Positions 10,087 through 23,176 of a DNA stretch of 64,000 nt are shown here, in pieces; position 1 is the stretch's first letter; the number at the start of each line of letters is the position of its first letter. A model generated the notes under the pieces. It saw nothing but the letters and a program-made list of their open reading frames with translations, was not told where the DNA came from and searched no databases. Where the stretch lies: NCBI RefSeq assembly GCF_021018805.1, contig NW_026960610.1:3348001-3412000 (forward strand), given 5' to 3'. The stretch is from Prinia subflava. Lineage: Eukaryota; Chordata; Aves; Passeriformes; Cisticolidae. The position numbers were made by a program, and so were the translations under genes.

Positions 10087-11090
10087 TGTGATAAATGGCA
10101 TGGGATAATTCGTGTTTGTAATACATATGTGTAACCGAATTTCTTAGAGATCGTGGGCACAATGTGCTGTGGAATGAGATTTGAGCTATCCCAAACTGGG
10201 CCTCAGATTTGGGCCTGTGTAGAAGTAGATAAGCTGTGTGGCGCAGTTAGAAATTAGGTTAAGGTGTGGGCATAGACTGTATAGGGCAATTAGAGTGAAG
10301 ATACAGTAGCTGCCTTAAACTGAAATAGTTTACATACTTGTTCACGCTGAATGCCAATAAGAATGCACCTGTAACTGTAAATTATTTTGCACTGTATAAA
10401 ACCAGCCATTTCGGGAATAAAGAGGAGAACGTATGTTTTAACCACACTGGTCATATCTGTGTTTGCTCCATCTCCAACCCCAAATAGAGACCCTGCTTTC
10501 ACATATGTGATATAAAATGAGTTGTACCTTATACAATAAATGAAACAGTCATTCAGGCCCGGGGACAAAACAAACTTTGGAATTGGAATTACCTCTGCCA
10601 GGAATTCAGGAAAGACTGGAATTTGCAACAGAAAGGAGGGAGGGTCCAAGGGAGATGGGCCTCCTCCGGAGATGAAGCTGAGAACAACCCAGTGATCAAC
10701 GCTTGATATGGATCTTGTCCCACCATCCAGGGTGTGCATTTCAATGCACAGTTCCCAGAAACCGAATCAGACATTCATCTCTTCTCAGAAGACCTATTCA
10801 ACTGACTCGGCATCAGGAAAAAGATTGCATGAATATGGAAAAACTGGAAAGACAAAGAGAGTATGAAGTAATACTCTGTCCCGCTGAGAAACTGTATATA
10901 AGCAGAACCCAAAGAGACTGAATTTGTGAACCAAGGGGGCTTCCGTGAGATAGAGGCCGAAGCTGAGGTTCACCCAGTGCTGGTCCCGGGCTCGACACTG
11001 ATCCTTGATTGTTGGCTTTTTCAAAATTCTGTTTATTAATTTATTAATAAAATTCTTTATTAATTTAAAATTGGCTAATAGTTTATTACA
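10087..11090 (+). mobile_element. Solo LTR, family T, copy A (interrupted)
   Basis: It starts TGTGATAAATG and ends TTTATTACA, with 5-bp flanks CTAAA (10082-10086 and 11091-11095), as expected of an ERVL/class III type insertion. It contains a TATA box (CTGTATATAAGC near 10890) and ends in a repeated TTAATAAAATTCTTTAT-type segment. A 372-bp LTR of another family sits inside it (10130-10501). Without that insert the LTR is about 626 bp. Confidence 0.7.
10130..10501 (+). mobile_element. Solo LTR nested in copy A
   Basis: A 372-bp LTR with TG...CA ends and a perfect 6-bp duplication CATATG (10124-10129 and 10502-10507). TATAAA is at 10395-10400 and AATAAA at 10416-10421. It must be younger than the LTR it interrupts. 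Confidence 0.82.
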
Positions 11091-11144
11091 CTAAATAAGA
11101 AAGATATCTACATTTTACTGAACTTGAGGAATTTTTCAGAAGGC

Positions 11145-11741
11145 TGTGATATATGATGTGAAATAATTCATGTTTGTAATTTGTGGTATATACGAGAAAA
11201 AGTCACTCAGGCTTGGAAATAAAAAGTGTTCAGGAATTGTAAACACCCTTACCAGGTACTCAGGCAAGGACTAAAATTTACAATAGAAAGAAGGGTGGCT
11301 ACCAGAAGAGATGGGCCCTCTCCGGAGATGGATCTGACAATGACCCAAAAATTAACACTAGATATGGATCTAACCTCCATCATCCAGGGTGTGCATCCCA
11401 ATACATGGTTCCCAGAAACTGAATCAAGTATTCATCTCTCCTCGGAAACCTATTCAACCAACCAGCAGTGAGGAAAAAGACTACATGAATACGAAAAAGA
11501 AACTGGAGGGAGAAAAGAAGTATGAGGTAATACCCAGTCCTGCTGAAAAACTGTATATAAACTGGCTCCGCAGAGACTGAATTCATGAACAGGGCAGCTC
11601 CGGTGCTATAGAGGCCGAAGCTAAAGTTCACGCAGTTCCGATCCCGGGCTCGACACTGATTTTTGCTTGTGGCTTTTTCGAAATTTTAAGTTGTAAATTA
11701 TTAATAAAATTCTTTATCAATTTAATTGGCTACTTGTTTTT
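11145..11741 (+). mobile_element. Family T LTR, copy B
   Basis: It begins TGTGATATATGATG and follows copy A throughout, including TATA (CTGTATATAAAC near 11551) and the terminal AATAAAATTCTTTAT segment. It lies head-to-tail with copy C, with almost no spacer. I found no clear target duplication. Confidence 0.65.
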
Positions 11742-11743
11742 AA

Positions 11744-12436
11744 TGTGATAAATGATGTGGGATAATTCGTGTTTATAAAGTATGTATAATATAAATCAAG
11801 TTATGCCCTTTGGAATAAACAGTAAAATCATACAAGGCTGGGGGGGGGGGGGGGGTAAACGGATTCGGGAATGACCTTACCAGGAAATTGGGGAACGACC
11901 GGATTTACAAAAGAATAGGAGAGGGGATCCAAGGAAGATGGATCCTCGCCAGAGATGGGATTGCGAATGACCCAGTCATTACCACTGAGATGGGCCGTAC
12001 TCTGCCATCAAGGACACACATCTCAATACGCGATTCCCAGAAGTCGTACCTAATATTCATCTCCCCACGGAAAGACTATTCAACTGACCAAACGGCAAAG
12101 ATGAATCCCCATGAATATGAAGGAAAGCTGATTCAACCGACCAAGTGGCAAGGATGGACCCCCATGAATATGAAGGAAAACTGAAGGGACAAAGAAAGCA
12201 TGAAGTAATGCTTTGTCCCACTAAAAGAACTGTAGAAAAACTGGGCTCGTGGAACCGAAAGCGTGAACAGGGGGAGCTGCAGTGCGATAGATGCCGTAGC
12301 TAAGGTTCACCCAGTGCCGATCCCGGGACTCGACACTGATTCTTTGATTGTTGGCTTACCCGAAATTTTGTCCATTTATTTTTCTTAAATTAATAAAATC
12401 ATTTATTAATTTGGAATTGGCTCGGCATTTATTACA
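11744..12436 (+). mobile_element. Family T LTR, copy C
   Basis: It starts TGTGATAAATGATG and ends TTTATTACA. It carries an 18-base G run around 11838-11856 and an internal duplicated segment near 12070-12180. Same orientation as copies A and B. No target duplication could be matched. Confidence 0.62.
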
Positions 12437-13259
12437 GTTATATCTTTAACCTTCAGGCTGTCTTTCATCTCCTGCCACTTTATACTTCCTTCCTGCCTGC
12501 CTGGTGAGAACTGGTGTGAAACTCCCTACTGTTGTCAACCCAATGCCCTCTCTCCCTCTCCATCTCCTAGATCCTTGGCTGAAATTAATTCTGCCTGCCT
12601 TGCTCACCTCTGGTGAGTGCTCCAACTTGAGGATTAATTTCCACTTGACAGAAAGCTCTACCCAAAAATGAGAAGTATAAAAGTGTTTAGAAGTACAACA
12701 TGGTTTGTAGTATTTTGCAGGCAGGTCTCACTATCCCTGCTGTGTGCCTTTACCACCACATTTTACCACCACATGCCTTCCCCCTGCACTCTGCTGGGAG
12801 TTTCTATGGGTGCTCCAGTCCCACTCACACCTCTGCAGGCAGGGCTCTCAGCAATTCTTCCCTTGCTGTTGAGGAAGGCAGAGCATCATTTCCCCATAAA
12901 GGCCTTGCAGGTCTAGCAGAAGCAACAGCTGCTTTTGTCACAGATATTCACAGCAGATCTGTTGAGGCTACAAATGCCACAAGGACAATTACATAGTAGA
13001 ACCAGATTTACAAGGCCTGAGTTCTTCACCAGCTTGCTGACTGGTTCTACAGACACAGAAATGTGCTCCAGGTGTTCCCCACAGCCCCATGCCCTGCTCC
13101 TGGCAAATCCTTCCCAAAGCCTTGACCAGAGTGCTTGTGCTATTGCTGACCTGTGAGCAGTCTCTCTCACTTTGCTTTTCTGCATGAAGTTGTGTGGCAG
13201 AGGAACTCCCAGGAATCAGAAATTCAATCCATTAGTGCAATTGTTAATAAACCCACATT
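12437..13259. other. Non-coding, no gene seen
   Basis: Pyrimidine-rich first part, then mixed sequence. Short frames only, none with recognisable protein features. Confidence 0.5.
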
Positions 13260-13265
13260 CACCTA

Positions 13266-13866
13266 TGTCGCGGTGTGTGACTCTCTTCAGTCCCAGGGCA
13301 CACAGCGGCCAGGAGTGCGACACCTTCCCCCCTGGGGAGCTCTCACCTCCCCACCTAGGGACTCCGATGTTCTCGGCAGTGTCTATTTCGGAAGCAGAGA
13401 TGGAGTGGAGGCGAGACGGGTCTTGGGGTGAACTGAAGAGTTTTATTAAGGAGATGAGCAACTAAAAGACAACACCCCAAGAAGCCCCGAGCAGGGCTCG
13501 GGCAGTGGGTTTTATACAACAAGCTTAGGGGAGGGGTAAAGGGAGCGGTAAATTTAAAGCAACCAATTAGGGTCTGTATCTAGGGTGTTGCATCCGCGGG
13601 TAAAACCAACAGAAACCAATCCAGGATGTGTGGGATGGGTTTACATAAGGCGGGAAAGATAATAGACAGATAACTGAAAGTCACATAACATAACAGGTGC
13701 ATGCATAACTTAAAGCAACTGAAGGAGACAAAGGAATACTAATTAGGGGGGTAGGGGTACATAGAACTGAATTAAGGGCACATAAAGAAGGAAAATGGGG
13801 TACGCAAAACTGAGTTATTACAACAAATATGAAATCATAATAAACTAAAAGTAATGCACCGCCACA
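13266..13866 (-). mobile_element. Solo LTR, minus strand (601 bp)
   Basis: On the minus strand it runs from TGTGGCGGTGC to CGCGACA. Flanks are CACCTA (13260-13265) and CACCTC (13867-13872), five of six matching. TATAAAA (minus) is at 13510-13516 and AATAAA (minus) at 13442-13447, so R starts near 13480. The first ten bases resemble the start of the ERV-B LTR, suggesting a related family. Confidence 0.82.
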
Positions 13867-13872
13867 CACCTC

Positions 13873-15518
13873 ACCAATAACAAAAAGTGAACAGGTTCCC
13901 TTAATAATAAATTCAATTTTTAAAATACCAAATAACCAAAGCTTAACAAGCACAAGAGAATTAAATGCTATCTGTACAGCTTTCCTCTCCAACAGCCATA
14001 GTCAAAACCCTGAAGCCAAATTCAGCGACCACAGACCTGAACATAAAAACCTTTCAAATGTCTATGTGCATGCAAAGGATGTTTTGTATTAAAAGGGAAG
14101 TGCAAGAATGGTGGGGAAAGAACTTCCTTTGTTTCCGCAAAGGAAATGCCATTGTACCCCAGAAGTACTCGGATAATTCTGAGCTCTTCTGTCATCATCC
14201 TAACACAGATTTGGGTCCATAATAATCCTACCAAGAGTAATTGCCCCTGCCAGATGTGACACTCAGTAAAGGAAGAGTGTTTTAAACTGAGGCTCAAAGT
14301 GACATGCTGGCTTGTTTCCTCTAGCTTTGTTTACATTGGGTCTCAGCTACAAGTGTGAAGCTGGCAGAGAAATAAACAAGAAGATAACTCATAACAAGAT
14401 TTCTGGTCTACAGGACATAAACAGCTTCTTAAACCGGGGGCTTAGCCTGAAAAGGGCAAACTGACTCTTTTCAGCATTTCTCAGTTCTTTGAACTGTAAA
14501 TTCAGAAAAAATATCATTCAGAAAAACTCCAACACACGTGATCATTTTATTGAAATAATCACCCAGATGAGGCTCAGGGAATGGACATCCCTCCCACTCC
14601 CATGGCTGTGGGAACAGCCAGGCTCAGCAGCTCATGCCACATCTGTGACTCCAGAGCCAATCCTCTGCATACATTTCCCAGCATTTTCACAATACAAATC
14701 CAACATGAAGCTCAGAAACCCCAAAGCTCAAGTTAGGCTCCCTGCTATACAGGTAGGAGACAAAACCCTCTTCAAGCTTCTGGGTTCCCCTGCTCCCAGT
14801 GTCATGGTGGAGAGCCATTCCAGTGTGCCAGCCTTTCCCAGGACCCCCCTCTGCAGCAGCTCCCCAGCACATGCACCAACATTAGACAGGATCTCTATGA
14901 ACACCAGCTTTCCTTAGCACTGGAACACTCCCTGAGAGATTTATTTTGCTGGAAGTTTTCTTACCTTTTCTAAGGAACCTGCATTATGCCCATGCCTGAA
15001 GCACATGATCAGATTGATGCTGATGCTCCAACATCAGCACTTTTCTCCCAGAATAAAAATACTTCACAAAAATCTCCATTACTTTTGTCTTTTATATGAA
15101 CTAGAGATTTTAGATATCTCCTTAGTGTTGCTTTAGGGAACAACCCTTTGCTGGCTAGGGTTACACATTAAAAGTCTTTATAGGCTTGTATACAGCCTGG
15201 ATATGTCTGGATGCTAGCTTGGTAGCAGTCACACAATGCCAGGAGTACTATTTCATGACCACAGAAAAGCAGAGAATACTTTTATCAGGTCACACCTTGG
15301 AAAGTATCAGGATAACTTAGTGCAGCTGCTGCAAAATGATTTGGGACTGCAAAGGGAAGATTTAAGTTTCAGATCATGGACGTCCACTTACATTCCAATT
15401 TAGTTAAAAGATGCAAAAAAAATGAACTACCAACACAATCCACTTCCTAGCTTCAGCATTCCTGGGAACCATCCCTACGGTGCTTGGAAATCACAGTAAA
15501 ATGTTGTTGTTTTCAATG
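13873..15518. other. Non-coding, no gene seen
   Basis: Mixed-composition sequence with only short frames. No splice-bounded exon or dated repeat recognised. Confidence 0.5.
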
Positions 15519-15524
15519 CATTGT

Positions 15525-16179
15525 TGTCGCTGGTGCCTTTCAGAATGCGGTCCCGCCCTGCCCAGGCTAGCTCAGGCACCGTGGCAAGCAGCAGGTACGG
15601 CTGGCAAGCAGCGCAAGCCAAGCCGATCCAGTGGGTCTTGGTTCTGACGAAACGTCGAGGGGACAGGTGGCAAGGGGCAGATGACGGCAGAGAATAAAGG
15701 GAGGAGCCGGCCGAGTAAGTCCAAGGGGGTTTATTTGAGGGGTCAGGCGGAGCCTCTTCACCTGCCAAGAACTTGCTCTGACCGAGACAGTTTTGCCTTT
15801 TTCAGACCTTCTTTTATGGGGGGGGGGGGGGGTACAGAGGGTGGTGAGGAGGGTACAACCAATAGGGTTCAATACAGAAGAGGCTAGGAAGGTGACTGAC
15901 ACAAACGAGGACCACACATAAGGGAGGGGAGGGAATTTCCCCCGAACCTAGCCAATCGCTCGAAGCCCCTCACAGAACTTTCTAGTTCTGAGGCAGGGCT
16001 CTGAGGTGACAGGCAGGCTCCAGGGAGGAGGGGGGAAAGGACTGACACCTAACAGTTACCGGGGGATTAGCAGGGGCAACTATCAGGAAGGTAAAACGGG
16101 GGGTACAAGGAACAAAACATCTTACAAAGAACTTAGAAAAACTTAGAAAATATAAAGAACTCATTAGCACACCACTACA
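15525..16179 (-). mobile_element. Solo LTR, minus strand (655 bp)
   Basis: On the minus strand it runs from TGTAGTGGTG to CCAGCGACA. A perfect 6-bp duplication CATTGT lies at 15519-15524 and 16180-16185. AATAAA (minus) is at 15730-15735, with a TATA-like CATAAAAG about 80 bases upstream of it. A run of G near 15818-15832 lies next to that box. Confidence 0.87.
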
Positions 16180-16185
16180 CATTGT

Positions 16186-18265
16186 TGGATTGTGCTCTGA
16201 ATATTTCTCATGCTTTCTCCTATTTGAACTAAAGAAAATTCCCACTTCATTCCAAACACATTAAGGTGTGGCCAGAAAGTTATATTTAAACCTGAATCTG
16301 TCTTCAGATTTCCACTTGGCAGAGACTGCTGCATTAGGATCAAGAGACAGGGTTGCTATCCTGAGTAAACTGGAAATACCAGAAATCCTGACAAACAAAC
16401 CAAAACAGTAATTTCCTGTACAGTACTCAATAACACACACAGTAGTTTTCAGCTCTTTAAAAATTAAATAACTTTCTTCAGTTCCTGGCAACCATGCTAG
16501 TTCAGTTTCACAGGATATCCAAAATGAGACCAAACAGCTTCCTTCCCAAAGGATTCCTTAGTGGACAGGCAAGCTGGAAAAAGTACCTCTGACTACTGTA
16601 ATCCCAGCCAGGATGTCCACCACGTTCCCCAAGGCTAAAACTTAATATATAGGTCTCCCACAAAATATGCATTATTCCAAATGCTGCTCACAGGGACTTT
16701 TGCAGGAATTTATTTTCTTTCCAGTGGTACCCAGACAAGCTAGCCTATGCCAGGCTGTCCCCACACAGCACAGGGAGCATGAGGAGCCCTCTCACTGCAG
16801 CACTGATAACCCTCCGTGCCTGCCTGCCCCAGGACTTCACAACATTGTTTTAGCTCAGCCCTTTGGAGTTTCTCAAGGAAACAAATGCTGCCACTGGAAG
16901 TTTCCAGTTTCCCATCAGCCCAGCACATAGCTCTGCTCTGCCTGAAAACAGCCACACCAACACTTCCAGGGAGAAGAGTCATAACCTCTGTAACTACGGT
17001 GTTTTGCACTCCTGTCTTTGGACTCTGTTCCAGCACCAGTTGAATCCTCAGTAGTGATTTTGTGCAGTAATACATGAATTATATAGATAACTGCTTCCCT
17101 GTGTGAAAGCTATTTCTATTATTTTGTCTCTCCATGAGAATTTTTCCTACTCTGATTCTCTTTTCTTTCCTGTGTCACTGAGTATTTCACTGTGACTCTG
17201 CCTTATATCAGAATACCAAGTCAGTATCTGCCTGCTACAACGATACCAGTGCACAAAGGCTGGCTGGCAATTTTGCAAAATAAAGATAATTTATTGAAAT
17301 AAATTGAACTCTCATGTTTTGTATAACTATTGAATCTTGCTATTGTGCAGCCATCTGCCTTGCTAGAGGTTTTTCCCTTTCCTCCCATCTTCTGCAAATT
17401 TATTTCTTCATTCAAAGTAAGAACACTTGGAAACACTTCGCAAGGAACAGTAGCTATATGTTACAAGGTCATCAGATCCCAATGGGGTTTATGAATACTA
17501 TAATGAATTTCAGCCCAACATCTGTCTGCTCTCTGAAACAGATGCAATTATGGAAAAAAAATAGCTGCTGCCTCTTCATAGGCAGATCTCTCAGTAAAAA
17601 AACCCAAAACATGAAGAAAATTGACAATGCACAGTTTAATCGCTACCACATTAATTTTATCAGTCAAAATATCACATGACAGACGGTCTTTTTCTGAAAG
17701 CAAGACAAGTTGTGGTAATTCTGGAAGACAAGCAGGTTTTTTTGACTTTAGAAAATCCTGCAGGCATGGCTTTGCCAACCAAATACTAACTACTCTGGAT
17801 GATTCAGACCATGGTTCCTTTTTATCCAAATCACTGAAGTCTGGTGGTTAGCTAAAAAGGAGCTGTTATCTGAATCACCCTTGGTTGGGAGGAATTGTCA
17901 GATTAAAGTCTTAGGCATATGTTTTTGGAGGCATGGTGTTGGTTTAGTTTCTGTTCCCTTCTTTCCTAAAGGAAAGAAAATAAAGATCAACAACTTTAAA
18001 TGTGGGGACACCTTTCTTACTCAAAAAAAATTTTTTTAAAAAATTAACTTTATCCTATCATTTTAACCTTCTCAATGTCATGTGTCAATCTGAGCCCATT
18101 CTCAGTAAATTAAACAGATTTTTTCAGTCCTATTGCAAGCCTAACCTGTCCCTCACAAAATTACAGAATTTAAACCTTGCCTTAGGTACAAAAAAAGCCC
18201 AACTCATCGCTCAAGTCCCTCTTACACATCTGCATTTCCCAGTCTTATAAATGAAAAGCTAGACT
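16186..18265. other. Non-coding, no gene seen
   Basis: Mixed to AT-rich sequence. Frames up to 121 codons carry no family signature and lack plausible starts. No bounded repeat seen. Confidence 0.5.
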
Positions 18266-19060
18266 TGCCAGTACATCAAGCAATATAGCCAATTTATTAA
18301 TTTGTTCGATAAAAGGGTGAGCAATGGCAGCGCTGGGTGTGCGGGGGCTTCCGCCCCAAGCAATGCATGAATTCAGCTCTTGAACGGTAGTTTCTTATAC
18401 CATTCTAGGCACTTCACTTCCCCAAATTTTCAGTTATTTTCTACTTGCTTTTCTTCATAATCAGCAGTTGTGGTTTTTGAAGATCTGTTGGGGAGGCAGT
18501 CCGAGATGGTCTTCTGATGTGTCTCCAGACTCCCAGTCTTCTTTTAAAATATCTTTTTCCACTAGCATTATTTTTGGTTATACAGTTTGCTTAAGCAAGC
18601 ATATATATTCTGTTAGTCAGCATACATTTTGCAAGCCTCCTCTCAGTCATTACACAATCTAAAGCTCCTAAAGCTATCATGTCTCAATAAATGTCTTCAT
18701 AGGGCCCCTCTCTCAGTGATTACAAAACTCAAAGTCAACATTTTCCAAAAATGTCTTTGTGGAGCCTCTCAGCTTATGTTAGTCCTACTTCCCCTTAAGT
18801 GATTACAATTTCTTCCATACTCAAAAAACCCCCAATTTATAACTTTTACAAAGGATAGTTTGAAACTTATACTACAAGGTAGTTTAAAGCTTATATTAAT
18901 TACTTGCAAACAATTACAATTTTGTTGTTAAAATAAACAGTTAGCTAAAAGCCTACTGTTATATAGTTGCCTTGTTAAACCCCACTTCCATGCCTTACTT
19001 AGCTGATTTTTAAAACTCTTCTTTACAATAATCCCACGGTCTCTGTCGGCATTGCCTGCA
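18266..19060 (-). mobile_element. Probable LTR or LTR fragment, minus strand
   Basis: A minus-strand AATAAA at 18293-18298 lies about 100 bases downstream of a TATA-like TATAAGAA (around 18394-18401), with a GC-rich R/U5-like segment between. Boundaries and target duplication were not found, so the ends given are approximate. Confidence 0.4.
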
Positions 19061-22000
19061 GACACACATACATAGGTGGGTTCTATCTGACTGACACGAA
19101 TCACAACCTGATTTCTCACACCAGGCCCTCTGCTTCTCCTTTTCTTTAAGGAGGAAAAAAAAGGCAAAAGAGGAACTGTAATTTATAAACCTCCATCCAG
19201 CCCTCTGGAACAAATCCTGCCCTATGTGACCTATTAAACATCTTTGGGGAAGTCTCCTCTATTCTCTCTCCAACTTCCATTTAGTTCCAAGCTGCTTTTC
19301 ATCTCAGTATTTTGCCAACTCTGACCATTTCAAACACACTTAGGTGCCCCAGTGCAGTGCCTGAGTCTTATAAATTCTCCTTTTTTCCTCAAGGGAAATG
19401 TATCCTGTATTTGGGAGACTGCCTAATTAGTGTGTATGTGTCTTCTGGATGGGGAAGGCAAAGGGAAGCTCATTTAGGCATTGAGGAACAGTGCCCTCAT
19501 CCAACATTAACTAATGAATAAGTCTGTGTCTTTTCCTGTAGATTCATGCCAGTCCTATCTTAAATATTCTCTATCTTTGTATATTTATAACCTGCCAGTG
19601 AAGTTTCACTTGTTCCTGTAACACCAGGCTCAGCCTGCAAAGAGGCAGAACAGCTCCTGTGGGGTTTTGTGAGCTTCTCTCTGCACTTCACAGCATTTTG
19701 GGCAGAGCATTGAGTAGGTGCACTCACCTTGATGTTGCTGCTGCACAGTGCAGCTGTCAGCTGAGACTGTAAACATTTTTAAAAATAAATCTGACAAGTT
19801 ATTTAGTGGTTTGGGAAGAATGGGAAGGCTCTATACATCTGCCAGTCATTCACTGATATTTAGTCATGGAAGTTTTGTGGGAAAGAAATGTGTTTTCACA
19901 GGTCTGAGACTGGGTGTATTCACTGTTTTTATTGATAACTTGGAAACAACTGCTAAATAAACCCATTGAAACAATAATCACCTGAACAGCAGCTCGTGCC
20001 AGGTTATGTACAAGCCCAGCCTGCACACAGTGGGGTGAAGGGCTGTGGCACAGACCCTCCTCCCATTGCCTGGACACTGCCCAGAGCCCCAAACTATATC
20101 AAATCTGTGTGAACACCTCCCTGTGATACTGTAGGACAAGGGCTGATGGGATCAGCTGCATAAGCAAGGAAAGACAAGGAAAGGGACTTTCCCTCCCACA
20201 CTGCTTTGCTGAGGCAGCAGCTCCAGCATCTTTCTAGTAATGCACAGAGCAGAAATGAAGACTTGGATTCAGTGAAAGGAGGGGGCACAAAAAATAATAC
20301 TGAGGACAAAATAGTTTAATGTGCCCACTTGGAACAGCTAAAGCTCTAACCTTATTAAAAAGAGAAGTGACATTTTTATTTTCTCCTACAGAGAAAATAG
20401 TGGCATTTTAATCACGAGACATAATAAGAGCTGGTAGCTGAAGCAGAAACCAAACAATAAAAAGAATAAATCCCCCCCAAACTAAAAAAAAACAAAACTT
20501 CAATGAAGTAGAAACAAAGGCACCACATGTTCACAGACCTCCTGTTTTCCATTTCTCATGGGTCTTTCACTTTCTGGTTCCAAGGGTGTGAAAGAGTGCT
20601 CAGACCTCCCCAAATCAGAGCTACTTTCAACAGCCTCTCAGACAGCTTCACTAGTCCTAAGTTACTGGGGAGACAGATGTCCTGGCCACAGCTGCTTCTG
20701 TGCCACCCAGGAAACCTGCTCCCTCTGGAGGGCTGATGGCTGCTGTGCAGGAGCCAAGTCACAGCTAGGCCCTGAACTACCACCCTATAATCTTCTAGAA
20801 GGGAGATTTGGGGATTTAAACCAGCTTCCCTTTTCACAGCAGCTTAAGTTCTTTAAGGAGTTTAGCTCCATAAGCCAGTTCAACATCTTTAAGTCCTTGA
20901 GCTCTCCTACCTTCCCCAAGCAGTTTGCATGCTTACATGGCTTTACAGGCTGAAAGCTGATTTCATCCAGCCAGGACCTGAGCATTTTATGAGGTCACAG
21001 GCCAAGCAATCCCAGGCTGAGTCTGTAAGTCTAGAATCCTCTGCAGACTAGCCTCAGAGGGTTGTACTCTGTGGCCTCGATCCTGAGAGCAAATTCTTGC
21101 AGGTTTGGAAAAGGCCAACTCCACTTTTATTCCTTTGCTTTCCAGAAGTCCCAGCTGTAGGTCATAAAGTAATGGATATCCCATGCACTCATAATCTTTA
21201 CACACTGAGAGTGGGAATAAAGCAGTTTATTATCCTCATTTACACATCCACTGTGGAAGTGTAGTCAGACATAACTGGTGTCATCCCCTCAGGTTCCATC
21301 CCAGTGCCTTATCTCTCCTTCCTGTCTTTTCCTTTGAATTAGTTAACACTACAAGTAGGAGAACAGTAATACAGGGATTTGATATTTGAATATGAAAGCT
21401 TAGAACCAACTCTCGGAAGTACTGTTCTAGGCTTTTTTCTAAGGGTTTATTTCTGTTTGTTTTTAAATGGACAAATCAGCAACATCTCAAAAGCCAGAAA
21501 ACCACAACATAAAATTTTATGAGAAGTTATCACCAGCCCCCTTTGTTTCCTGTAAGACATATCCTGCATAGCTAGATATATTTATATATAAAGTATATAG
21601 ATTTACATTATATATATGTTTAAAAAATCATTGTATATCTCCTAAATGCTCTTTTTAAGTCAGTTAACCATTTGTCATTATGTTGTCAGAATACAGTTTT
21701 AACTCCTTCAAAGAAAAACCAACATGCTGCAGTAACTATGTGATTCTGTAAACAGTTGTGGATTAACATTCAGTGACCATCAAATCTTCTCTGTGATTAA
21801 AAATCCCCACCAGCTGCCCAATCTGCTTTTGTCAGTGAACTTGCTATCATTTTATAGCAATAAATATACTGTTTGCCCATATACTTGAGGTCAGTTGTGC
21901 TTATGCCTGGAAAGGCACATTTACATGAGTGTTATGATAAGGGCAAACCCATAGCTCTGGAGCTGCTCAAGGTCACCACCTCTGTTTCTTCTAAATCAGA

Positions 22001-22194
22001 GACAAATCATCCCAGAAAACTCTGTATGATCAGCACCCAGGTAGTGCCCTCTCCATCAGGTTCACCCAAGAAGGATTTGACACTGAGGTGCAGCCCCTGG
22101 ACCCTGAAGCAGATGTGAGGGTGCCGGAATGGGCTTTCCAAGATGAGCCCTGTCCCAGTAAAGCACTTTGTGCTATTCATTACTTGAACCCAAC
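19061..22194. other. Non-coding, no gene seen
   Basis: Mixed sequence with AT-rich patches (TATATA run near 21575-21620). The longest frame (131 codons near 20.6-20.95 kb) has no protein-family features. No bounded mobile element identified. Confidence 0.5.
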
Positions 22195-22828
22195 TGTTAT
22201 AAATGTGTAGCCAATCCAATTAATAAAAATGAATTTTAATAATAATTTACAAAAAATAAAATTTGGAAACAAAATTTGCAAAATGAAAAAGCCACAAACA
22301 AAGTCAGTGTTAAGCCCGGGATTGGCACTGGCTGAACCTAGCTTCAGCCTCTATCACACCGGAACTCCCCTGTTCACAATTTCAGTCCCAGCAGGGTCAG
22401 TTTATATGCAGTTTTTGGCTGGACAGGGTCTTTCTTCATACTTCTTTGTCCTTTTTCCACTCTTGCTCCATATTCATGAAATTCTGTCCTCACTGCCGGA
22501 TGGTTGATTGGATTTCCGAGAAGAGATGAATACTTGATTCGAATTGGATTTTGGGGAATCTTGTATTGGGATGCACACCCGGGATGATGAAGTCTAGATC
22601 CATATCGAGTGATAATTGTCGGTCGTTGGTGAGTCCATCTCTGGAGTGGGCCTATCTCTTCCCATAGCCACCCTCCTTTCTGTTGTAAATCATGGTCCTT
22701 GCCCAAGTTTTGAGAAAGGGCACTTTTCAATTCTTAATCTTTTTTACTTTATTTCCAAGCCTGGGTGACTGCTACTGTATTTCTCCTAAAACGTGGCCGA
22801 ACTTATATCATTGATACATCATATTACA
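22195..22828 (-). mobile_element. Family T LTR, copy D (inverted)
   Basis: On the minus strand this follows copies A-C at 10.1-12.4 kb, including the segment around the TATA box and the AATAAA-rich end. It lies about 10 kb away in opposite orientation. The right end is approximate and no target duplication was matched. Confidence 0.6.
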
Positions 22829-23176
22829 TGAACATGGATGCTTATACATTTATATTGCATGAACACAAATTACATCATATATTACACCAACTCATCAATG
22901 CCTTTGTGCAACTTGATGACCTGCAGCTGTCACTTGCAATTTGCAACACACTGTTGTGCTGCAGCAAACAGGAGTGATGCCCTCCACCATGGTTCATCAC
23001 ACTTCCTCCAGAGCTTTCCACCCCCCAGTTTCAGGGCACCTTGGCTGTGACTCAGTGGTTTTTGGGTGGTTTTAGCCACCCCAGAACTGCTCCCCTTGGC
23101 CCTGGTCCTGGCTGTGCTGAGCTACTTTGGGACACAGTGGGGGTTGTCTCCCCAGACTGGCTGCCCTGTGAGCTTC

